NCBI RefSeq assembly: GCF_000001735.4
Contig: NC_003074.8
Span: 3,658,101-3,722,100 of the forward strand
DNA from: Arabidopsis thaliana
Lineage: Eukaryota; Streptophyta; Magnoliopsida; Brassicales; Brassicaceae
Length of the DNA: 64,000 nt
Direction of reading: 5' to 3'
The position numbers and the translations under genes are program-made. Below the pieces are notes generated by a model, which saw nothing but the letters and a program-made list of their open reading frames with translations, had not been told where the DNA came from and did not search any database. The number at the start of each line of letters is the position of its first letter. Position 1 is the first letter of the stretch. This document shows positions 1 through 11,450 of this stretch, one piece after another.

Positions 1-2381
1 CGCCCATGATCCCAAAATTTCCAAAGAAAATGGAGACAATCTTCTGTGTTTATCCGAAAGCTACCCTCACGCTTTGGATTTTCTTCTTCTTTTTTTTTTC
101 TCTCTCTTTTCTTTTTTAATACTACTTATTTTTCTATAAATTTGTATATCTAGCTATAAAGGTAATAGAAAATGGTAAGTTATTTTTTCCTTCCGGTACA
201 AAAGATGAAAACATGCAATAGTCGGCAAAGGTCCACACTCCACACATTTGTCTGCACATCTATCCAATATTCATTCATAGGTTCAACCACAACTTTATCT
301 ACTACATATATATTTTTTATTTTATTGAACGAATTTATATTCGTTTTCCATTTCTGTCATATATCATAGTAGATGTTGATAGTTGGGTAATGGAGCAAGT
401 GAAAGATTGATGGTTGGTAGACCATAGATTCATGCATTCATACCATAAGGTATACTGATGGTGATTGGGTAAATTTTTGAGTCAGCTATTACAATTGAAA
501 AGTTCATCAAATGACAAAACTATTACAACTTAGATCTTTGACAGCCAAAAGAAAAAAAAAAAAAAAAGAGAAAAAAAAAACTAAATTGTTGTTAGAAATT
601 AGAAGTCAGAAGTAAGAAGACTCCCATAGGAATACAGTTCTGGCAACCAATTTCTTAGTTCTTTATTGGGCATTCATATCTTAGTTGGGCCTGACTCATA
701 TATATTTTGAACTTTTTGTACGCAATTGTATCTAACACTATAGTCTTACATTGTTCATATATTTAATGTTTTATATTGATTGCTACCTATATATTTTGAT
801 ATGATGTAGATCCAACTATTTCTAGGTTGAATTGTCTTTTCGAACAGATTTTGTTTCCGGATTCACCATAAAAAAAAAAAAAAACTTATGTGACAGAAAG
901 TACTATAGAAAGAATCGTGTTTACAACAATAAAGAGACTTGACCCAAACAAAAAACGTTTACAACAATAAAGAGTTGAACAATAATACGGTACGATTGTG
1001 TATGTTGAATCATCTCCTCCACTTGGACGTGTCCATTTGACAACGGAAAAAAGTGTGGCCGTGTTATCTTTCTTTGTAACGTTTACAGTTTCAATTGTTT
1101 AGTTTGATCAAATAATTAACTTGTGAATTTTATGGATGCAATATCTTGAAAACTAGGAAATCATATCTGATCATCCTGCTATAAAAAAAATAATACATGC
1201 ATTTTAATATTCATGGTTTCACATGAATACTTCGGTCATCCATTTTTCAATTACACGAGTGTAAATCTGTAATATCAATATTCATTTATAATTATAACGG
1301 GTTGTGATTTGTGAAATTGTGGGTATAGATAAAACTTCAAAACCTATTGAAATGAATATCTATATACTTGGAATAGTAGTAGACACATTTTGTAATGAGT
1401 AACTTAAGCACACCGGTTCTCACTCACACTCGTCTAATGGAGAAAAATGGTATATTATATACCTCATATAGGAACATGATCATATGATTTAGGAGTCATA
1501 AGCATGAGATTAACAAGATATTTTGGTCCACATTAGGAATCTACTAAAGGAACTATTTTCTTATAACCTAAAAATCTTGGTTTGGTAAAAAGAACAACCT
1601 TAGATTATTTGGTCTTTTATCGATTCATGTAATTGTGTATCAAATGATTAAAATCTAATGCATCCTACTCAAACACGTCATTTAAGAAACCCTATATAGT
1701 ACAAACACGATCCAATCTCCAAATTAACCCATAGTATATCATAGACGAGCATAATATTTTTGGTCAAATATAAAATTAGATGCACTAGTTCCCTTTATTT
1801 AGGCAGATGGACTTTCTTCTAATCGAAAATAATTGTTCTCAATGAGCCGTCAAACTTTGTGAAATATGGATATAAATTCATGACATCTACATAATTTTTG
1901 GTTTAACATGTGAAATTGAACTTAGGATCTATTTCATTCGAATTCTTACCATATACTAACCAAATATAAATAATGTTTACTGCTAAATACTATTTATATA
2001 AGTTTGTTCTTCACTAAAGAAATTTGTTGATTAGTTTGTTTTTCTAATTGAGAATCTCTTATTTCAGGACCGATAAAAAGGAAGTGATTTCCGGTTTTCG
2101 ATTCAATTATTTCGGTTTAAGTCGGTTTACAAATCATCCACCCTGTAAATCACGGAGCAACATCCATAATCCATACAGATCAAACCACGTGGACATGTTA
2201 CAGTGTTCCTTATCACAGAAGATGAGTACTCCTGTCATCTTTCCCCTTTTCACTTTAACATAACACTCTGTACACTAGTCTGATCAAAAAACCTCAAAAC
2301 ACAGCAACCGCCATTTCTTTCCAAATTCCCCCAATTCCCATTCCAACTTTATCTTCTGAAGTAGAAGAAGAAGCCATAGAA
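1..2381. other. Spacer and upstream region of the AT3G11590 gene
   Basis: This is AT-rich DNA with many stops in all frames and no coding frame I can support. It probably holds the promoter of the coiled-coil gene that starts at 2528, and at its left edge flanking DNA of the preceding gene. It contains poly-A and poly-T runs (for example near 550-580 and 870-884) and the short direct repeat listed separately. No transposon ends were recognised. Confidence 0.6.
919..974. repeat. 18-bp direct repeat, 38-bp period
   Basis: The 18-mer GTTTACAACAATAAAGAG occurs exactly at 919-936 and again at 957-974. The 20-bp spacer between the copies is not repeated. It looks like a small local duplication in the upstream region of AT3G11590, and no function can be assigned. 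Confidence 0.85.
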
Positions 2382-2390
2382 ATGCTTTGA
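2382..2390 (+). promoter_or_regulatory. Minimal upstream ORF (Met-Leu-stop) in the leader
   Basis: ATG CTT TGA lies just before a probable leader intron (donor GTAAGT at 2398, acceptor TTTTCCAG ending at 2496). The main start codon is at 2528. If transcription starts upstream of 2382, every mRNA would carry this two-codon uORF, which ends well before the main ATG. Whether it affects translation is inference. Confidence 0.4.
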
Positions 2391-2527
2391 AGTTTCTGTA
2401 AGTGTTCTTACTCACTCTAAAAACTTCAATTTTGGTCTTTGTGCTTTTTTCTAACAGATCGGTGAAATTTTCTGAATCTGCTTTTTGTTTTTCCAGGTAA
2501 AGAGAAAGATCTACAATTGTTTTGAAT

Positions 2528-5437
2528 ATGCCGAGGCAGAATCAAAGCGTAGAGAATCTACTTCTACTTGGCAAAATCAGGAAACGTGGTTGTTCTTCGC
2601 CGACATCGTCGACTTCTTCGATTCTCCGTGAAGGTTATAGATTCAAAAGAGCGATAGTTGTTGGTAAAAGAGGAGGATCCACTACTCCTGTACCTACATG
2701 GAGACTTATGGGTCGATCTCCTTCTCCACGAGCTTCCGGTGCTTTACACGCTGCTGCTTCTCCGTCGTCTCACTGCGGGAGCAAAACCGGTAAAGTATCA
2801 GCTCCTGCTCCTGTTTCAGCTAGGAAGTTAGCTGCGACGCTTTGGGAGATGAACGAGATGCCTTCACCTAGAGTTGTGGAGGAGGCTGCGCCAATGATTA
2901 GAAAGAGTAGAAAGGAGAGAATCGCGCCGCTTCCTCCGCCGAGATCATCGGTTCATTCTGGTTCTCTACCGCCTCATCTTTCTGATCCGTCGCATAGTCC
3001 AGTCTCTGAGGTAAAATGCTTTGGTTATGATTGGTTGAGAGGAAGAGAATGTGCTGTAATTCCAACTTCTTGCTGGCTGCCATGTGCTTTAATTCTGACC
3101 GATCAAAAGAGAGAGAGAAAAACAATAATATATATAGTATAGTATTGATTGATTCGGGGAAGTTATAAAGATCTCATCTTTAACTGATAAAATTGATAAT
3201 CTTTGTGTGATTCTAAGGTCTGAATTTAGTCAAAGTTGTGATTTTTTTGGCAACCTCTATGAGTATTTTAATCATCAAGGGAGATTATTATTCGTATAAG
3301 CTTCTGGTTGATGTTAAGGAGTGGGATTAGAGAAGAATAGAAAACTGTTTTGATCTTAAGAATCTTTTGTCATGTGCTCTATAACGCACATTTATGTTTA
3401 TATGAAAGGGCGTTTCTTTATAAGTTGGTGCCTATTATTCTTGCATAATTGGGCACTTCTACTAGTTTTTATTCTTTCTCATTCGTTGGTCATATGGAGG
3501 TAGCTGGTTGTTTTTTAGAGGTTGATTTATTGTGAATAATGTAGGCCTAGATTCTCTTATAATGGAGACCTAAGAAAAATTATATATAATGCTAAATCTG
3601 GCAATGGACAATGCGAAGAATTCTGCTTTCTTTACTTCTGTGTGTTAGGTAATTGGATAGCTGAGAAACTTGTTGATTTTTGTAGAGGATGGAAAGATCA
3701 GGGACTGGGAGTCGCCAGAGAAGAGCTTCATCAACTGTGCAAAAGCTTAGGCTTGGAGACTGCAATGTGGGGGCTAGGGATCCTATTAACAGTGGCAGCT
3801 TCATGGATGTAAGTTGATTTTTTTATTTTTTTTTCACTCTTGGGGATGTTTCTTTGAGCATTATGAGGAACCCTTTCTTCTAGCAGTTTTCATAATTTTC
3901 TCAAACCAAATTTGGTATTTGATTAAGGATGAAAGTAGTATATTATTGAGCATTATTGGCTCCAGAGGCTGTTGGTTTTTTTACTTTGGAAGCATACGTA
4001 CACATAATCTATGGTTTGTTTTGTTATGCACAGAAACATTGCAAATAACGGTATAAGAAACTAGGAGACACTCAATCCGTTATGATTAGTTAATTTGCCT
4101 CCATCATCTATAAATCAATATGTGTGCAAGAGAGTGATGTTCAAAAATATTTGAAATGTGTTTTTCCAATGCAGATTGAGACTCGATCACGGGTGGAGAC
4201 ACCGACTGGGTCAACTGTGGGTGTCAAAACACGGTTGAAGGATTGTAGTAACGCTCTCACAACATCAAAAGAGCTTCTCAAAATCATTAACAGAATGTGG
4301 GGTCAAGACGACCGCCCATCTTCTAGCATGTCCCTCGTCTCTGCTTTACATTCTGAGCTCGAAAGAGCTCGCTTACAGGTCAATCAGTTAATCCACGAAC
4401 ATAAACCGGAAAACAACGACATTAGCTACTTGATGAAGCGTTTTGCCGAAGAGAAAGCTGTGTGGAAAAGCAACGAGCAAGAAGTTGTTGAGGCTGCAAT
4501 CGAATCTGTTGCTGGTGAGCTAGAAGTGGAGAGGAAGCTGAGGAGACGGTTTGAGAGCTTGAACAAGAAATTGGGCAAAGAATTGGCTGAAACAAAATCA
4601 GCTCTGATGAAAGCAGTTAAAGAAATCGAGAACGAGAAGCGAGCGAGAGTGATGGTTGAGAAAGTTTGTGATGAACTAGCAAGAGACATAAGCGAAGACA
4701 AAGCCGAAGTTGAAGAACTGAAGAGAGAATCTTTTAAAGTCAAAGAAGAAGTCGAAAAGGAAAGAGAGATGTTGCAGTTAGCAGATGCATTGCGGGAAGA
4801 GAGAGTACAGATGAAACTATCGGAGGCTAAACACCAGCTCGAGGAGAAAAACGCAGCTGTTGATAAGCTAAGAAACCAGCTTCAAACTTACCTCAAAGCA
4901 AAAAGATGTAAAGAGAAGACCCGTGAACCACCTCAAACTCAGCTACATAACGAAGAGGCTGGAGATTATTTAAACCATCACATCAGTTTTGGATCATATA
5001 ACATCGAAGATGGAGAAGTCGAGAATGGAAATGAAGAAGGTTCAGGCGAAAGCGACCTTCATTCCATAGAACTGAACATAGACAACAAGAGCTATAAATG
5101 GCCTTATGGTGAAGAGAACAGAGGAAGAAAATCAACGCCAAGGAAAAGCCTTTCTTTACAAAGAAGCATATCGGATTGTGTTGATTGGGTTGTACAGAGC
5201 GAGAAGCTTCAAAAAAGTGGAGATGGAGGGTTGGATTGGGGAAGATCTATTGACGTTGAGCCTAAAGGGTATATAGATGAAACACAAGCTTATAAACCAA
5301 ACAAGGCTTCTTCAAAAGATCACCATATCCTCTCGGGTTCGAGACTAAGTAACTTCCGCGGTGGATCTGTTTCAAAGTCGCGGTTATCGGATGCTTCGAA
5401 AGGCGAGAACCAGAATGCCAGAAAATCAAGATGGTAA
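2528..5437 (+). CDS. Coiled-coil 'golgin-like' protein (AT3G11590), 622 aa
   Basis: Three coding exons: 2528-3010, 3686-3808 and 4175-5437. Both introns are GT-AG and in phase 0, giving 622 residues. The open frame runs past 3010, but GAG|GTAAAA is the donor, so residues beyond are intron. The N-terminal third is basic and Ser/Pro-rich (SPSPRASGALHAA). Residues about 240-470 are a long charged coiled coil rich in Glu, Lys and Leu. The C-terminal part is polar, with RKSTPRKSLSLQRS and a basic end. This architecture matches the plant family labelled golgin-like or intracellular transport protein USO1-like, which also includes relatives of BRANCHLESS TRICHOMES. A cytoskeletal or scaffold role is only inferred. 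A leader intron at about 2398-2496 is likely. Confidence 0.93.
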
Positions 5438-5679
5438 TATGATCAAGAAATTTTATTCACATTTTCAGCGCAGAGATAACAGAATCTAAAGACTTTACAT
5501 CTACATTTTTTCTCTGTTCGCTCGTTTTGTCAAGAGTGATTCTCTCATCTGTAAGTGACATAAAACATGAATTTGAACTGGTAATGATCCAAACATGTAA
5601 GAGCATGAATTTACACGAAATCGTCTTTTGATTTATATCATTTAAGAGTTAGAACGCCTACAAGATCGAAAAAAAGACA

Positions 5680-5871
5680 CTAATCGTCGAGCCATTTCCT
5701 GATTCGATCCTTGACGAAATCATTACGAGCTTTGACGCGAGCTTGTTGCGGTGAGATGTTGGCGAGTGAGAGATACGCTCCGGCGACGAAGAGAGAAACG
5801 CCCGCCGCGAAAAAACCCACCGACACTACTAACTGCCGCCGTGTCGGCGGATACGACATAAAAAACACCAT
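5680..5871 (-). CDS. 63-aa single-span membrane protein (AT3G11591)
   Basis: A single-exon minus-strand frame starts at the ATG at 5871 (MVFFMSYPP). A second in-frame ATG at 5859 gives 59 aa. The frame stays open upstream but has no further ATG. The N terminus has YPPTRRQ, followed by one hydrophobic span (about residues 17-39, LVVSVGFFAAGVSLFVAGAY). The tail is basic and charged, ending RIRKWLDD. This resembles small organelle membrane proteins, but I cannot name a function. It ends 242 bp from the tail-to-tail neighbour AT3G11590. TGGGCC and TGGGCT (site II) motifs lie about 50-90 bp upstream of its ATG, which suits a constitutively expressed gene. Confidence 0.8.
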   Translation of the reverse strand: MVFFMSYPPTRRQLVVSVGFFAAGVSLFVAGAYLSLANISPQQARVKARNDFVKDRIRKWLDD

Positions 5872-8800
5872 CTTATCGTTTACCGCCGTCTGTTGCAAAA
5901 GCTGTTTAATACTAACTGTTAATGGGCCGGGGTTTTTTATTTTATTTTGGGCTTTATTTTTAATCTCCAATTTCTCAACAAATTAAAAAAAAAGAGTATT
6001 AAAAAAAAGGAATGAAGATTAAACCGAGAAGGCGAGAACTTTTTTTTTTTTTGTTATTGGTTATTTAATATTATAAACAATGGTTTAATGGATTATTTTC
6101 GAATTTAGATCCATACAAAATTTGAAAAGAGCCCAATCAACTATACCAAACCGAACCAAGCTCTTAAATCAAAATCGACCCGAGCTAATAAACTGACTAA
6201 ACCGATCTACTATGAAGCCCTAATCTTCAATCGGAAAATCCAAAAAAGCCGCCGGCCAACAGATCTGCGAATATTCTTCGGAATAGGACTTCCGACGAGT
6301 CTGGACAATGCGAGCCGAACGGAGATGGTAACACAGATTTCGTCGCCATCCCACGACTGTAGAGCAATATATGATTGATTGTTGATTTTTATGGTCTGTG
6401 TGTGGGTTTGTTGATCTAAATCTTATTGTATTGTAAGATCAAAAGCCAAGAAACGAAAGATCCGGAGTAAGCTCAACATCATAGCAAAAATGTTGCTCGT
6501 GAGGAGGACTAAGATTTGGCTTTGAGCTTTGATTCTACGACGTTTTACTCGCTATGAATCTAAACATTTTGTAAGTAAAGCGTGAAGCTTATGTCGAAAT
6601 CATATTATAGCTACTAAAATAAGTAGAATGTCTAATCTCTTAGATCAACAATATAATATTAATAGGCTACATCTTTATAAAAATTAAGGCTAGTATTTAC
6701 TTAAAATTAGTGTTTAAGGATATTTTTTTTAAAAAAAAAATCATAACATTAACATTTATGAAAATTATTTTTGATTTTCATGATATTAACTCACAAAATC
6801 TCATTTTCAATGAGAATATTTGAAAAATGGTAAAAAAAACTCTTGTCTTTAAAAGAAAAATATGTATTCAAGGCAACAATTTAAATTTTTGCCTTAAACC
6901 GCTTTTGACCTTCGCACATTATGTTTCATAGATAAAAAGAGTTATGGAAAAAACTTTAGATCTTAACCTAAAATGCATGAATTATAGTTAAGGTTGGTTC
7001 GATATTGATAACATTATGATATTGCACATATATTAATGTGATTCATGTGCCTGAAAGATCTGAAGGTCTTGTCAAACGAAGTAAATTTAATTTTTGTTTT
7101 AAGAGATCTGAGATCAAAAAAATTACTGAGTAGCTATATCAATTAAAATCTATTGTTAGTTTTCAGAAATAGAGACCGAAAAAGAACTACTGTTCTAAAT
7201 TAATAGTGTTAGACATTGGACATAAAATGTACAATCTTGCATAAAACTGGTTTGATTTGATTTTTTAATGTCGTAGTTGTTATAATATTACATTAGTATA
7301 TGTATAAAGCAAAATCTTCAGTCCTCTAATCTTCCCTCTAGTTTTCATTTTCTGTTCTTAGAAGCATTTTCCTTCACTATAACATTAAAGTTTTTCCTAA
7401 TCTTGCTTCTCTTAGCATTTGTAATAGTGGTTTTTACAAAACGATAGGATTAACAAAGACAAATTCTTAAAACTAATTCGGTTAATTGCTCTACTCGACT
7501 TGAGAATCATTCATATTCTCTGTGACAATAATTACTTTAGCTTTTGTATTGTGAAGTTGAGAATAAGTAAATTAATTAAGCTAAAATGTCTAAATTATCA
7601 AATTGTTTGGTTAGTCTGTCCATGTCGTTTACACTTCTAAAGATTTACGTATTTGTAAGGGATTTTAGTCAACTAAACTGAATCATTAGATGATATGCAT
7701 TTAATTTAATTAGCCGTATTTATTATAATCCACGCGTCTATCATGTTCAGATACGGTCAAATTTAATCTTTAAATGTAAAAGTATAGTTCATGACCACCA
7801 ATTAAGCAATGTATCAAACTATATAATTGTGTAAATATTTTTTTTACAAAAACAAAAAGACAAGAAATATTAAAGCTAATTTATTTTCTGTTTTGTCGAC
7901 AAAAATAACTGTAATTTAACTTTGGTTCTCTTTATTTTAACATTTTAATTCCATGTATTTCTACAGGTATTGTTACATAAGATACCAAATCCGAACATTG
8001 GTTTTCATTCATACTTATCTCTTAACATTAATTGTAAATCCAGCCAAGCATGGTCATAGTTTCAATTAAATGAAATTAATTGTAAGGTTGTCAGCTTTTA
8101 TTATACTAGTAGTTCGGAAGATATTACCTCTTCCGTGTTATTATTATCTTTATTATCTATTGTTTTTAATAGGAAAATTTATAAATTTGTGTTTACCAAT
8201 TTCTTCTTACAAAAAATAAAATAAAAAATCATTAAATAACTTCACATGGGAAATTAACTCACACTGCAATATTAATAGCTTGCTTTTGGTGTGAAGCTAC
8301 GTGATATTGCAGTCACAACAATTAACTTTGACGTAGCCATTCTTTTAGTATCTTGTAAGTTTCTTTAGAAGATTTTGTAATCCTGTGATTAACATTAATA
8401 TATATACATTTAATTCTTTTCCTGCTTCGATTAAGACACCTTTTACATATACGTATATCTGTTCTCTTTAATACATTTAAAATACTATTCTGTATTTTTT
8501 TCAGAAAACATATTTTACAAACATACACTGATACACATAATCTTTACACTTATACATAAACGTACACAAAGAGGTGTATATATAACCTAGCTACCAAAAA
8601 ATAACAACAAAATGGAATAACAGTTAAAGCATTTACTAATATAACCAATTGAAGAAAGCTGAGATTACTTGAGACTGTACTAAAAAGTATGATTAGAATG
8701 AATGATTTACGTCTACAAATCTAGCACGTATATTGCTCGACTAGTTCCGTGTCAATGAAGATTGTCTAGAACAATTAAAGACGTTTTCTTTTCTTTTCTT

Positions 8801-9236
8801 CTTTTGTCAACAGACTAACAGAGCAATTAAAGACTTAAAAGTACTGTTACTTTCAGTTAAAATTTGTCGAGGATATTAAAAATAATTTCTCGGACTTGAG
8901 ATTTTTTTTCTTTTTTACCATATGGTTTGCTTTCATTCGAATTTTATTATTTGAATCTTAGTAGTATTTGCGATGTTCAAAAGTAAAAAGTTACTATAAT
9001 TGTTCGCAGTTAAAGACTAGCTAGTCTCTCTAGCTATTATCGTTGGAGTATTATTTATATATTTTCACCTATCATAATTAAATTAGGCCTTAATGAATAT
9101 ATCTCTCTCTCTCCCTCTAACCAACTTTATGTTTGTTTTATAAAATGGCATAAGCATAACCAACAAGAAGACGACTTTCTCAATAAAACCAAAACCTCTT
9201 TCTCAATCCCACATAGAGAGAAAGAGAGAGAGAGAG
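5872..9236. other. 3.4 kb AT-rich spacer
   Basis: No gene can be supported. The left end holds the promoter of the 63-aa membrane protein (site II motifs around 5921-5952). A GC-richer island at about 6236-6575 is listed separately. From about 6600 to 9050 the DNA is very AT-rich with stops in every frame. The last 200 bp are the GIR2 promoter and leader, with CT repeats near 9101-9118 and a GA repeat directly before the start codon at 9219-9236. Confidence 0.6.
6236..6575 (+). other. Exon-like GC-rich island, possible gene relict or ncRNA
   Basis: Within an AT-rich spacer, about 6236-6330 and 6440-6545 are clearly richer in G+C. The first block contains a short start (MRAERRW) ending at a GTAACA donor-like site. 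The second follows a TTGTAAG acceptor-like site and reads as a very basic peptide (SKAKKRKIRSKLNI...) in one frame. Joining the two blocks at those sites does not keep that basic frame open, since it creates a TGA. It may be a decayed gene exon pair or a non-coding transcript. The family is not recognised. Confidence 0.25.
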
Positions 9237-9590
9237 ATGAGTCGGAGGAACAAGAACGGCCCTAAGCTCGAGCTGAGGCTGAATCTTTCGCCGCCTCCTT
9301 CTCAAGCCAGCCAGATGAGTCTTGTTCGATCACCAAACCGATCCAACACGACTTCACCAAGCTCATGCGTTTCATCTGAAACTAACCAGGAGGAGAACGA
9401 GACAATAACCTCAATGGTTCTTGTGGGTTGCCCTCGTTGCCTTATGTACGTTATGCTTTCTGATGATGACCCTAAATGTCCTAAATGCAAAAGCACCGTT
9501 CTTCTTGATTTCCTCCAAGAAAACGCTTTTGCCGCTACAACCGCTACCGCTGCCAATACCAGACGCAAGAAGAAGACCTGGTGGAACTGA
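9237..9590 (+). CDS. GIR2: GL2-interacting repressor 2 (AT3G11600), 117 aa
   Basis: Single-exon gene of 117 aa. The ATG at 9237 follows a GA-repeat leader. Residues 11-17 are LELRLNL, a perfect LxLxL EAR motif, the type that recruits TOPLESS co-repressors. Residues 61-88 carry two CPxC pairs (C65/C68 in GCPRC and C81/C84 in KCPKC), consistent with one zinc-ribbon site. The tail is basic (TRRKKKTWWN). The length, EAR motif and zinc ribbon match the GIR1/GIR2 family, small nuclear adaptors that link the homeodomain protein GLABRA2 to TOPLESS in root-hair patterning. Assignment as GIR2, not another paralogue, rests on the map position I recall (paralogue GIR1 = AT5G06270). Confidence 0.88.
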   Translation: MSRRNKNGPKLELRLNLSPPPSQASQMSLVRSPNRSNTTSPSSCVSSETNQEENETITSMVLVGCPRCLMYVMLSDDDPKCPKCKSTVLLDFLQENAFAATTATAANTRRKKKTWWN

Positions 9591-11450
9591 ATTTATTAAT
9601 GATCCAACCGCGTTTTTTTTGTTGTTGTATGTAATCGAGGGATCTCAAAAGTCAAACCGAAATCTAAACTAATCCAACCGTATTTTTCTGGTTTCTCCTT
9701 TTATTTATCTCTTTAGTTGTTTTGTCTTTAGAGTAGTGCTAATCACGCTCCACTTTTAGACCAGACTCGAAGTGTAGCGCGACTAGCACTAACTTTGCTT
9801 AAAATGGAAGAATGATTATTTTTGTTATAACTGGTGATGCTTAGTATGACGAAACATGTGTTGTTGTTTTTTTTACATATTTACTTTTTGTTTTTACTAT
9901 GAAGTTATTACAGTTCAGCCTTTCCGGTGAATTTTCCGGTAACCATCTTACCCCAAACAAGTTTCTTTCACTAGAAAATCTTAATCAGTGACTCCTCATG
10001 CAAGTGGAGATGTTTCTCATCCTCGGTTTCTCGAACATATCTAAGAGTTTTTCGGATTATGTAAGACTCGTAAGAGAATTGTAGAAGAGTAATAAAAATT
10101 GGCACTTTTTTTTTTCTCAACCTTTGTTCCTTGGAGATGTGATAGAGCAACTTCCTCTGTTTCTTGATTACTTTGTTTTCATTTCCTAAGCAATCACAAA
10201 GGCTTATAGTGTATTAAAAGTGAAAAAAGTAAACGAAAAGTTAGGTTAAGTTACAAATGGTTAGAGATAAACGCCAAGAGGTGATAATCAAATAATCTTA
10301 ATATCTAGCAAGAAATGTTGTAAAGTGTTTTGGTTGTCCCAGGAGCAAAGGAATAATTTTGGACTAGGATCCAGATTAAATTTTTAGTCTCTGTGGTCCT
10401 ACTAAATAGAAGTCTTTGAGTTTGCAGTTGATTACTCAAATGGTTTGGGTACCAATATTTGACTCCCCATCATAACTCAGACCTAAACCCCTGTTTGAAT
10501 GTTTTTTTTTGGTTATTGTCCTTGGGGAACCAAATTTATAGATTTTTCTATTTTGTTGCGCAATGATGATTTACCCTTCACAAATAATACCAAAAACTAG
10601 TTCCTGATCACTAACAATATTTTTGTTTCCTGAAAATTGCATTATTAGTCAATGACAGTAAAAAAATTGGAGTTGTTTGTGTGGCAAAGAAAAAAAGAAC
10701 ACTGAAAAATATAAATGATAAATTCAGAAAATCTATTTTTTTTTTTTGAGAATGCTATTGCTAGGGGTGAAAGTTGGTTAAAATTGAAGAGGAGGTAGTT
10801 CAGATAGGTTTCAATATACTATTTAAAAGTAATGTTTTCATTTAAATCAAATATAAATGCAATAGTAATTGAGGCAGTTGAGAATTATGAGCGTTACGTA
10901 AAATGATAAATACGAATTTAATTCCACCTTCAATAATTTATTTATTTTTGTCAAAAATAAACAAAGAAAATGGTACTACAATTTACCTTTCTTGTTGAGT
11001 TATATCTTCTTCTTTTCTTTATTATTATCTTCTTTATCATTCACTAAATGTCACCTTTCTGTTGCAACCTTCATATTTAAGCAAAAATCTCATTCTTCAA
11101 AGCCTCATTTTCTGTTTATTAAGAGTCACTATCCATTATATAGTTCTTTTTCTTCCCGGGAAAAATCTAGAAATTTCGGTTTATAGTTTACGTAAATGGG
11201 ACCAAGAATTAAAATCTTACTAATCGCGATTTATTGGATTTTATATACGAATTCATACAACTTTTGTGGTTGCAAGATGATTTGCGATTGACCAACTTGC
11301 ACTCTCCTAAAATTTCTTTGTAACTAGATAACCAAACATTTTTTACATAAACCATCTCTCTGACAATTACTATTAAACTAATCTGTTTAAAACAAACATT
11401 TTGATGGTTGACACTTATTTTGTTGGAAGGAAGAGACAGGGGAATGTACT
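9591..11450. other. Intergenic spacer between GIR2 and the hydrolase gene
   Basis: The left part should hold the 3' UTR of GIR2. The right end holds the 3' UTR of the minus-strand hydrolase gene. The rest is AT-rich, with poly-T runs near 10502, 10740 and 10110. The only ATG-less hydrophobic frames around 10990-11186 look like chance. Nothing else was recognised. Confidence 0.6.

Noticed and set aside
2522-3142. A 206-codon plus-strand frame as an entire protein
   Set aside because: It begins at a non-ATG codon and runs through the GTAAAA donor at 3011 into intron 1 of AT3G11590; only 2528-3010 is coding.
5680-5970. A longer 96-aa version of the 63-aa membrane protein
   Set aside because: The extension has no ATG start; the first in-frame ATG is at 5871.
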